NCBI RefSeq assembly: GCF_017104965.1
Contig: NZ_JAAGPR010000011.1
Span: 1 to 64,000, forward strand
Direction of reading: 5' to 3'
Length of the DNA stretch: 64,000 nucleotides
DNA from: Paraburkholderia sp. Ac-20340
Lineage (GTDB): Bacteria > Pseudomonadota > Gammaproteobacteria > Burkholderiales > Burkholderiaceae
A program made the position numbers and the translations under genes. The notes under the pieces were generated by a model that had not been told where the DNA came from, did no database searches, and saw only the letters and a list, made by a program, of their open reading frames with translations. Shown piece by piece: positions 53,114-60,013 of the stretch; the stretch's first letter is position 1; each line of letters starts with the position of its first letter.

Positions 53114-53782
53114 GTGGCTGCTGCTGCATCCGTTTTGCTGGGCCTTTCCGTGCTCGTCATCGGCGAAAGCCATCTGACCTTGAACAACCACCTGCGCGAG
53201 CCGCTCGTGCAGAGCCTGCAGGCGCAAGGCGCCGCGCACGTGCATGTGGTGGGCGTATGCGGCGCAAGCCCGGGGCGCTGGCTCAAGAGCACGCCCGGCG
53301 ATTGCGGCGCGGATCAGGTCGATCAACGCCCGGCCACCGTGCTCGGCAAGGAAGCGCACACGACGCCCATCGCCGATCTGATTCACGCCGATAAACCCAA
53401 TCTCGTGGTGGTCATCGAAGGCGACACCATGGGTTCGTACGACAAGCCGGCGTTTCCGAAAGCCTGGGCATGGCAGGAAGTCACCGGCCTGACCAAAGCC
53501 ATCGCCGATACGCACACGGCCTGCGTCTGGGTCGGGCCGGGCTGGGGCAGCAATAGCGGCCAGTTCGCCAAGAGCGATGACCGCGTGCGCGAACTGTCGG
53601 CGTTTCTCGCCAACAATGTCGCGCCTTGCTCGTATATTGATTCGACCACCTTCGCCAAACCGGGCCAGTGGCAGACGCTCGACGGCGAACACTACACGCA
53701 GATGGGTTACGTGGCCTGGAGCAAGGCGATCGCCAATGCCATGCAGCACGCGCCCGCCGTTCAGGGATTGAAAAAGCCATGA
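53114..53782 (+). CDS. Small SGNH/GDSL hydrolase-like protein, WssF-like, copy 2
   Basis: 222 residues from GTG with CCAGGAGTG upstream. About half of residues are shared with copy 1: IGESHLT, VEGDTMGSYD, FPKAWAWQEVTGL, CVWVGPGWG, LANNVAPCSYIDS and LDGEHYTQMGY. The block I aspartate is replaced by glutamate (GESH instead of GDSH), but Ser and His are retained, so activity is possible. The start codon of algF overlaps its stop (ATGA). Duplicate function is unknown. Confidence 0.85.
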   Translation: MAAAASVLLGLSVLVIGESHLTLNNHLREPLVQSLQAQGAAHVHVVGVCGASPGRWLKSTPGDCGADQVDQRPATVLGKEAHTTPIADLIHADKPNLVVVIEGDTMGSYDKPAFPKAWAWQEVTGLTKAIADTHTACVWVGPGWGSNSGQFAKSDDRVRELSAFLANNVAPCSYIDSTTFAKPGQWQTLDGEHYTQMGYVAWSKAIANAMQHAPAVQGLKKP

Positions 53783-54453
53783 AAAACCTTCTCTCGCGCT
53801 TTGGGTTGAGCGCGTTTGCGCTTGCGTTGCCGTTTGCCGCAACCTCCGCATTCGCCGCCGATATCCCGCTGTATCCGACCGGTCCCGCCGAGGATTCGTC
53901 CTTCGTGCGTTTCGTCGATGGCGGTACGCAAGCGGTTGCCGTGACCGCGACGGGCTCGAAAGCGCGCGTGGCGCTCGACGCCGCCAACCCGGCCAGCCAC
54001 TTTTTCCCGATCGCGGCGGGCAAGCCGGTTTCCGGCACGCTGACGAGCGGCGCTGCGCATCAGGACGTCTCTGCCACGGTGCAGCCCGGCGAGTTCGTCA
54101 GCATTGTCGCGCTCGACGGCACGCATGCCGTGACCGTGCGCGAGAAGCCGGACGATTTCAACGCGCTCAAGGCGTCGGTTGCGCTCTACAACCTCGACGC
54201 GCGCTGCGCCGCACCCGCGCTGAAAGTGCCGGGCCGCGACGTCACGCTGCTCGACGGCGTGGCCGTGGGGCAGGGCAAGCGCCGCCAGGTGAATCCGGTG
54301 GCCTTGTCGGTGCAACTGCAGTGCGGCGGCAAGGCCGTGGGCCAGCCGCTGAGCCTGGGCACGCTGGTGGCGGGCCAGCGCTATACGGTGTTTCTCGTGC
54401 CGGCCGGCGCGCAATCGCGCATCTTCTTCGCCAACGACGCGGTGAGTCACTGA
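53779..54453 (+). CDS. algF: AlgF-like periplasmic acetylation protein
   Basis: 224 residues starting MKNLLSRFGLSAFALALPFA, with signal cleavage near AFAADIPLYP. Mature features are IPLYPTGPAEDSSFVRFVD and the C-terminal QRYTVFLVPAGAQSRIFFAN, matching AlgF of alginate and WssG of acetylated cellulose. It is thought to shuttle acetyl groups or mediate contacts between the membrane and periplasmic acetylation enzymes. Translationally coupled to the SGNH gene upstream. Confidence 0.9.
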   Translation: MKNLLSRFGLSAFALALPFAATSAFAADIPLYPTGPAEDSSFVRFVDGGTQAVAVTATGSKARVALDAANPASHFFPIAAGKPVSGTLTSGAAHQDVSATVQPGEFVSIVALDGTHAVTVREKPDDFNALKASVALYNLDARCAAPALKVPGRDVTLLDGVAVGQGKRRQVNPVALSVQLQCGGKAVGQPLSLGTLVAGQRYTVFLVPAGAQSRIFFANDAVSH

Positions 54454-54480
54454 GCGCAATCGTTTCGTATTGCTGACGAT

Positions 54481-54520
54481 GGCGTGTTGCGCAAAAGCGC
54501 ATCACGCCCGCGGCTTTTTT
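54481..54520 (+). terminator. Hairpin with T-run between algF and algI
   Basis: GGCGTGTTGCGC-AAAA-GCGCATCACGCC, a 12-bp stem with one mismatch, followed after CGCGGC by TTTTTT. The T-run is displaced 6 bp from the stem, so termination may be partial. It may tune expression of algI/algJ relative to the upstream genes. Confidence 0.5.
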
Positions 54521-54558
54521 CAACCGAGCTTGAACTGAGCTTCGACTGAGACCGATGC

Positions 54559-55968
54559 ATGGTTTTTGCGTCCCTCGAATTCCTGACGCTGTTTCTACCG
54601 GCCTTTCTCGCGATTTACGTCGCGTCGCCCGCGCGCTGGCGCAACGGCGTGCTGCTGTTTTGCAGCTGGTTTTTCTATGGCTGGTGGAGCCCGGTTTTCC
54701 TGCTGCTGTTTATCGCGCTGACGTTCTGGGGCTGGCTGGGCGGCGTCGTCATCGACCGCGCGCAGAGCCCGCGTGCGCGCGGGCGCTGGCTGGCGCTGTT
54801 CATCGTCGTGAACGTGCTGGTGCTGTGCTGGTACAAGTACGCGAATATCGTCGTCGATAGCCTCGACAACGTGCTGGCGCTCGGCCACGCCGGGCCGATT
54901 CCCTGGCAGCATGTCGTGTTGCCGATCGGGCTGTCGTTTATCGTGCTGCAGTCGATTTCGTATCTGATCGACGTGCAGCGCGGCACCGTGCCCGCCGATC
55001 ACAGCATGATCCGCTACGGCGCCTATCAGGGAATGTTCGTACACCTGATTGCCGGGCCGATCATTCGCTACGCCTGGGTCAAGCGCGAACTGGTTTCGCG
55101 CACGGTGGACTGGGACGGCTTCAGCGCAGGCGCGCGCCGTCTGATGATCGGCATGAGCATGAAGGTGCTGGTGGCCGATACGCTGTCGCCCATCGTCGAT
55201 GCCGCTTTCTCGCTGCACGCGCCCACGCTCGCCGACGCCTGGCTCGGCTGCGGGTTCTACACGCTGCAGCTGTTCTTCGATTTCGCGGGCTATAGCGCGA
55301 TGGCGATCGGCCTCGGCCAGATGCTGGGCTTTCGCTTTCCCGAGAACTTCAATCATCCGTATCTGGCGAACAGCATTCAGGACTTCTGGCGGCGCTGGCA
55401 TCTGTCGCTGTCGAGCTGGATTCGCGATTACCTGTATATCCCGCTGGGCGGCAATCGCAAAGGCGAGTGGCGCACCTGCTGCAACCTGCTGCTGACGATG
55501 GCGATTGCGGGCCTCTGGCACGGCGGCGATAGCTGGAACTTCCTGCTGTGGGGCACCGCGCATGGCGTGGCGCTGATGGTGGCGCGTCTGTGGCGGCGCT
55601 TCGGCCTGCCTGCGGTGCCGCTCGCGCTATCGCATGTGTTGACGCTGGTTTTCGTGATGCTTGCGTGGACGCTGTTTCGCGCGCAGGGCTTTCATGCGGC
55701 GATGGCGATGTATCGCGGACAGTTCGGCTTGAACGGCATCGGCTTGAGCGACGCCATGATCGTGCTGTTGCGGCCGGTGCATGCGCTGGCGGCGGCGTTG
55801 GGTATCGTCTGCGTGCTGCTGCCGATCGGGCAGGCGTGGTGGGACCGGCTGCCGGGCACGACGGCGCTGCGCTGGTGGCAGGCGCTCTGGCCGCTCGCGG
55901 GCTTTCTGCTGTCGTTTGGCCTGATCGTCGCGCGCGGCGCGGTGCCGTTCCTTTACTTCCAGTTCTGA
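54559..55968 (+). CDS. algI: MBOAT-family O-acetyltransferase AlgI/WssH
   Basis: 469 residues starting MVFASLEFLTLFLPAFLAIY. About 11 membrane helices. Family motifs are LPIGLSFIVLQSISYLIDV, FAGYSAMAIGLGQMLGF, the DFWRRWHLSLSSWIRDYLYI block and the catalytic histidine in LWHGGDSWNFLLWGTAHG. It transfers acetyl groups from a cytoplasmic donor across the inner membrane for polysaccharide acetylation. Genomic placement after bcsC and algF implies acetylation of the cellulose product. Confidence 0.95.
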   Translation: MVFASLEFLTLFLPAFLAIYVASPARWRNGVLLFCSWFFYGWWSPVFLLLFIALTFWGWLGGVVIDRAQSPRARGRWLALFIVVNVLVLCWYKYANIVVDSLDNVLALGHAGPIPWQHVVLPIGLSFIVLQSISYLIDVQRGTVPADHSMIRYGAYQGMFVHLIAGPIIRYAWVKRELVSRTVDWDGFSAGARRLMIGMSMKVLVADTLSPIVDAAFSLHAPTLADAWLGCGFYTLQLFFDFAGYSAMAIGLGQMLGFRFPENFNHPYLANSIQDFWRRWHLSLSSWIRDYLYIPLGGNRKGEWRTCCNLLLTMAIAGLWHGGDSWNFLLWGTAHGVALMVARLWRRFGLPAVPLALSHVLTLVFVMLAWTLFRAQGFHAAMAMYRGQFGLNGIGLSDAMIVLLRPVHALAAALGIVCVLLPIGQAWWDRLPGTTALRWWQALWPLAGFLLSFGLIVARGAVPFLYFQF

Positions 55969-55972
55969 CGCC

Positions 55973-57100
55973 ATGGAAGATCCCAAGCCACTGCCCCAAA
56001 TGCCGGCCACGCGCGCGGGCAAGATCGTTGCCGTCACGTTGATGGTGCTGTTGTTCGTCGGCCTGTTCTGCAATCTGCGCTTCGCGGCGACGGCGGAATC
56101 GCTGTTGCCGCATGCGGTGACGCGCGCTGGCCTGCTCGACGGCACGGTATCGAAAGCGCTTGCAAGCCGCATGGCCGATACGCCCATCGCCGCCGATGCC
56201 GCGCGTGTGCAGCGCGCGCTGGGCTGGCTGACGCTCGGCGATCTGGGGCCGCGTGTGCGGCAAGGTTGCCCGGGCTGGCTGTTTCTGCGCGATGAACTGA
56301 ACGTGTACGCCGATGGCGAAAACCATCTCGCCACGCGCGCTGCGACGGTTGCCGCTGTGCAGCGGGAACTGGCGAGCCACGGGATCGCGCTGCTGGTTGC
56401 CGTGGTGCCCGACAAGTCGCGTATCGAGCCGCAGCATCTGTGCAGTCTTTATCGGCCGGTTTCCTTGAATGGGCGGCTGGCGGATTGGGTGTCGCGGCTG
56501 GAGGCGCAGCGCGTGCCGGTGGTTGATCTGGGTAATGCGTTGCGTAGCGTGCAAGGCGATACGTTTTTCCGCACCGATACGCACTGGACCCAGGACGGCG
56601 CGGGTGCCGCCGCGCAGGCCGTGGCGCAGCGTATTCGCGCGTTGGGCGTGACGCTGGGGGCGAGCAAGCCGGGGTATCGGGTCGAGCAGAAGCCGGCTGC
56701 GCTTCGACCTGGCGATCTGGTGCGGCTGGCGGGGCTGGAGGAATTGCCGACGTCGTGGCAGCCGCGTGCGGAAGTCGTGGCGAGCCGCGCCTATGTTCAC
56801 GAGGCGCAAGCCGCTTCATCCGCCGACGATCTGTTCGGTGACGCCGATCTGCCGAATATCGCGGTGATCGGCACGTCGTATTCGACGACTTCAGATTTCG
56901 TGCCGCAATTGGCTTTGGCGCTGGGCACGGGGGTGGGGAATTTTGCGCGCGAAGGGGCGAAGTTTGGCGGCTCCGCGCGGGCGTATTTCGCGAGCGCGGC
57001 TTATAAGCAGACGCCGCCGAAACTGATTGTCTGGGAACTCGATGAGCGCGATCTGCAGGCACCGATCGAGGCGGAGGATGGGGTGGTGGTGGGGCGGTGA
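55973..57100 (+). CDS. algJ: AlgJ/AlgX-type SGNH acetyltransferase (WssI-like)
   Basis: 375 residues. An N-terminal signal anchor (GKIVAVTLMVLLFVGLFCNL) leads to a periplasmic SGNH-like domain. Visible catalytic elements are the Asp-x-His of TDTHWTQDG (near residue 203) and the serine of AVIGTSYSTT (near 304). Such enzymes catalyse transfer of acetyl to the polymer in the periplasm. It starts 4 bp after algI and is the last gene of the cellulose-acetylation operon. Confidence 0.92.
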   Translation: MEDPKPLPQMPATRAGKIVAVTLMVLLFVGLFCNLRFAATAESLLPHAVTRAGLLDGTVSKALASRMADTPIAADAARVQRALGWLTLGDLGPRVRQGCPGWLFLRDELNVYADGENHLATRAATVAAVQRELASHGIALLVAVVPDKSRIEPQHLCSLYRPVSLNGRLADWVSRLEAQRVPVVDLGNALRSVQGDTFFRTDTHWTQDGAGAAAQAVAQRIRALGVTLGASKPGYRVEQKPAALRPGDLVRLAGLEELPTSWQPRAEVVASRAYVHEAQAASSADDLFGDADLPNIAVIGTSYSTTSDFVPQLALALGTGVGNFAREGAKFGGSARAYFASAAYKQTPPKLIVWELDERDLQAPIEAEDGVVVGR

Positions 57101-57121
57101 GGGGATAGAGCGCGGGCGATC

Positions 57122-57168
57122 GTGCGATAGTTGGCGCGCTTTGATAGTGCGATCGTTGACGCGCTTTG
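57122..57168 (+). repeat. Pair of 22-bp imperfect direct repeats
   Basis: GTGCGATAGTTGGCGCGCTTTG and GTGCGATCGTTGACGCGCTTTG, two mismatches, offset by 25 bp, just after the acetylation operon. Possibly a mark of the junction with the leftward T6SS cargo island, or a simple local duplication. Confidence 0.7.
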
Positions 57169-57216
57169 CAAGAAGTAGAAGTCCTGCGATGAAGTTTGTG
57201 ATCTCGGCTGCTGCTC

Positions 57217-57969
57217 TCACTCACTTTTGCTAGATACACCGTGTGAGCGCTTGTTTAGCTCGTCCTGCGTGAGATAGTGCCGGCCGAACCCCATGCTCCG
57301 CAGATTGTCCGCGCGGATAATGTTCGTCGCATCCCACGGTCCGCGTTCGCTTTTTATTTCCATCAAGTAGTCAAAAGTGGCGCAGAGGTCGTAAGGGGAA
57401 TTTTCTGGAATTCTCTTGCGATAGGAGAGAACGCCATAGCTTGGTGGATAAGCGCTCGACATCGAAATCACCCCGAGGGGCCAGTAAAAATCTGATTGTT
57501 CGGTTCTCGCTCCGTCAATTTTTTCACCGCTCACGACGCGTTCGAGGCCGAGTTGTTCGATTTGTTGATATGGAAAATTGATGGTGACATTATCGTCTAT
57601 CAAAATTCTGAAACCACTTATCCGTGGTTCATCGCCATTGGATTTTGATCTTCTATATATTATGGAGAGCGCCATCATCTTGTCAGGGAACCACATGTAC
57701 TCGATTTCGCTACCGATTTCATTTTTGTAAACCGGATTTCCAAAGTTTTTCACAACATCGGGGAATGATAGATCTCCCGAAGCCCATTGCAGTCCCACTT
57801 TAATGCGCTGAATCAGGTTGGCTTGTTGCTCAGGTGACATCACTTTGTTCGAGGGAACTTCCACCTTGCTGACCTCCGGCTGTGCTGCCTGAATTCCGCT
57901 GCAAAGCCAGAATGCGCTGGCGAGCAATATTGTCAGCAGCGCACGCACGCGGATTGGCAACCATTGCAT
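57217..57969 (-). CDS. Periplasmic immunity-like protein, intact distal copy
   Basis: 250 residues starting MQWLPIRVRALLTILLASAF. Signal peptide ends GIQAAQPEV; there is no lipobox. Mature part: MSPEQQANLIQRIKVGLQWA, SEIEYMWFPDKMMALSIIYR, NFPYQQIEQLGLERVVSGEK and GPWDATNIIRADNLRSMGFG. It is closely related to the broken gene at 58179 and lies in the VgrG effector locus. It is best explained as an immunity protein guarding the periplasm against the metallopeptidase effector. Its leader was lengthened by the deletion described under the effector remnant. No known family was recognised. Confidence 0.8.
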   Translation of the reverse strand: MQWLPIRVRALLTILLASAFWLCSGIQAAQPEVSKVEVPSNKVMSPEQQANLIQRIKVGLQWASGDLSFPDVVKNFGNPVYKNEIGSEIEYMWFPDKMMALSIIYRRSKSNGDEPRISGFRILIDDNVTINFPYQQIEQLGLERVVSGEKIDGARTEQSDFYWPLGVISMSSAYPPSYGVLSYRKRIPENSPYDLCATFDYLMEIKSERGPWDATNIIRADNLRSMGFGRHYLTQDELNKRSHGVSSKSE

Positions 57970-58110
57970 CGACGTCAATTGGAGTTCCTCCCAAACCGAC
58001 ATGTTGTAAAAAATCTGCGGCGATGAAACGTACGCGCTGATACTCTTCATTGAACGACGCGGAATCCGGCAGCCAGGTAGGGCGAAAATCTGGTCTTCGC
58101 CAAAAATTCA
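57921..58110 (-). pseudogene. Remnant of a duplicated effector gene
   Basis: Sequence matching the 3' part of the intact effector (59040-59205, and again its last codons at 58835-58900). The effector-frame translation reads GGTPIDVDAMVANPRACAAD and then IARQRILALQRNSGSTAGGQ. A 132-bp segment present in the intact copy between two TATAGTCAG repeats (58897-58905 and 59029-59037) is missing here, removing 44 codons including the EAD motif. Upstream coding sequence is lost. Confidence 0.8.
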
Positions 58111-58178
58111 GAAGATACCAATACGATTCAACTGTTAATCCAGGAGATGGTTGTTGAGCAAACTTGATCGCCCTCGTT

Positions 58179-58911
58179 TTAAAATTCGCTTTGGTTGCGT
58201 GTTTTTAAATCTTCCGGCGTAAGATAACTTCGACCGATCCTCATTCGACGAAGATTGTCGGCGCGGATAATGTTCGTCACGTCCCATGGTCCACGTTCGC
58301 TCTTCAATTCCATCAAGTAGTCAAAAGTGACGTACAGGTCATACGGGGAATCTTCTGGAAGTCTCTTGCGGTACGAGAGAGTGCCATAGTTCGGTGGAAA
58401 AGCACTGGACATGGAGATCACACCAACGGGCCAGTAAAAATCCCCTTGTTCAGTTCTGAATCCATCAATTTTTTCGCCGTGCACGATTCGGTCGAGGCCG
58501 AGTTGTTCGATTTGTTGATATGGATAATTGGTGATGACCGCATCGTCAAGCATGATTTCGAAGCTGTTTATCCGTGGTGTTTCGTCACCGGCTTGGTGTT
58601 TCGTCACCGGCTTGGTGTTTCCTGTAGGCGAAGGAAATAGTCATTAAATTATAAGGAAACCACTTGTATTCAATGTCATTGTTGAATTCAGTTCGACGTT
58701 TTGGGCTTCCAAGGCGCTTCATAACGTCGTCCAATGAAATATCTCCAGATGCCCACTCAAGTCCTGTTCTCATATATTGAAGCAGATCGGCTTGTTGCTC
58801 AGGTGACATCACGGCTTTTGCTGGAACTTCCACCTTACTGACCTCCGGTTGTGCTGCCTGAATCGCGTTGCAAACCCAGACTGCGCTGGTGAGCAATATA
58901 GTCAGCCTCAT
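58179..58911 (-). pseudogene. Immunity-like gene disrupted by a 19-bp tandem duplication
   Basis: The intact part starts MRLTILLTSAVWVCNAIQAA (a signal peptide), runs to SFAYRKHQAGDETP and then hits a stop. Removal of one copy of the 19-bp repeat at 58578-58615 restores the frame through RINSFEIMLDD to the stop at 58179, giving 237 residues. It is a paralog of the gene at 57217, with blocks NYPYQQIEQLGLDRIVHGEK and GPWDVTNIIRADNLRRMRIG. The start lies inside the effector gene (77-bp overlap). Reading frame could be restored by repeat slippage, so it may be phase-variable rather than dead. Confidence 0.85.
58578..58615. repeat. Perfect 19-bp tandem duplication
   Basis: TGTTTCGTCACCGGCTTGG occurs twice in a row, followed by a partial third copy (TGTTTC). 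19 bp is not a multiple of three, so the copy number sets the reading frame of the immunity-like gene. Confidence 0.95.
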
Positions 58912-60013
58912 AATCCTTGCTGCACTGATCTGCTGGATTCGTATAGAGAAGCAAGCCCATTGCTTCTTTCCAGTACGCTTCCGCAGTGTTGCCGCAAACA
59001 AACGCGTCGTTTTCCCACGGCCGACCGGTATAGTCAGCAGCGCACGCACGTGGCTCGGCAACCATTGCATCGACGTCAATTGGAGTTCCTCCCAAACCAA
59101 CATGTTGTAAAAGATCCGCGGCGACGAGACGTACGCGCTGATACTCTTCATTGAGCGACGCGGAATCCGGCAGCCAGGAAGTGCGGTGATCTGCACTTCG
59201 CCACAGATTGAGGGTGTACAGATAGGAGCCAACCGCCAATCTTTTCAAACTAATGAGGGCGGCCGTGTCGGCTGGGATGGGGGCGCGGGTGGCAAGATCG
59301 ATGGCCTTGAAAGCTTGCGTACTTTTGTCGGTGTAGATCGATGCCATTGCCGCCGGCCATTTCAATATATTGGGTATCTCCTCAAAATTATCGGGATGTT
59401 GAAGAATCAATGCATAAGTCCAGAACGCCTGCTGGCAATGCCGGGCTTCGTGATAGATTGTGTTCGAAAAGACACCAAGCTGCTTTGCTTTGGCGTGTGT
59501 ATCCACCTTGTCATAAAAAACATCGCTGAGTGCAGCGAGATTTAGACTCATCACCCAATAATTCACAGTGAATGAGCCTTGCTCTCCCCGCGCAGTTGGG
59601 TTGTAAGGAACGATCAACGGCATGGCGTCAACTGGCAGTCCAAAGCCGGCAGTTGGACTCGTCAAGGCTTCGCTCAGGACCGGCATGAGCAGTTCGACAA
59701 AGTCCGAAAACTGCGTGTGATCGATTGGCCAATCCAGTTTCAGTTTGGGTTCATCTTTCGACGACCCGAGAAAAGTATTTCCCCATTGAATTTCGTTCAT
59801 CAGCATTGATTTCATTTTCCAGCCGAAACTCTTTGCTACCGGATAAGCGAGTTGTCCTTTCCTGTCCGGATCAAGGTCGGAGTAACGCAGGCCCCAACGG
59901 TCTGGGGTGCAGACGGCATAGGTTGGCGCAATGCCAGCGGAGGTCGGCCCTGGCGTGACTTTCTTGAGCGTAAGATGGCCAACTTTCTGGATTCCCTCAT
60001 TTTTCTTGCTCAT
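58835..60013 (-). CDS. Putative T6SS metallopeptidase effector
   Basis: 392 residues starting MSKKNEGIQKVGHLTLKKVT; the ATG overlaps the vgrG stop (ATGA). A zinc-peptidase motif HEARH is in NTIYHEARHCQQAFW (about residue 187-200). The HExxHxxQQ form plus a C-terminal EAD motif (SKDYEADYIAHQRSLG) resembles DUF4157-type metallopeptidases, where EAD supplies the third zinc ligand. No signal peptide. PAAR-VgrG-effector-immunity order indicates delivery by a type VI secretion system. The immunity-like proteins have signal peptides, so the target is probably in the periplasm. AT-richer than its neighbours. Confidence 0.8.
   Translation of the reverse strand: MSKKNEGIQKVGHLTLKKVTPGPTSAGIAPTYAVCTPDRWGLRYSDLDPDRKGQLAYPVAKSFGWKMKSMLMNEIQWGNTFLGSSKDEPKLKLDWPIDHTQFSDFVELLMPVLSEALTSPTAGFGLPVDAMPLIVPYNPTARGEQGSFTVNYWVMSLNLAALSDVFYDKVDTHAKAKQLGVFSNTIYHEARHCQQAFWTYALILQHPDNFEEIPNILKWPAAMASIYTDKSTQAFKAIDLATRAPIPADTAALISLKRLAVGSYLYTLNLWRSADHRTSWLPDSASLNEEYQRVRLVAADLLQHVGLGGTPIDVDAMVAEPRACAADYTGRPWENDAFVCGNTAEAYWKEAMGLLLYTNPADQCSKDYEADYIAHQRSLGLQRDSGSTTGGQ

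Noticed and set aside
48290..53851. A very long open frame (over 1800 codons) on the strand opposite bcsC and the SGNH genes
   Set aside because: It is a by-product of GC-rich codon use on the coding strand. It has no domain, is Arg/Ala-rich, and covers several well-recognised genes.
57217..58050. Longer version of the distal immunity gene starting MKSISAYVSSPQIFY
   Set aside because: The extra N-terminus is the effector remnant read in another frame; the ATG at 57969 gives a proper signal peptide.
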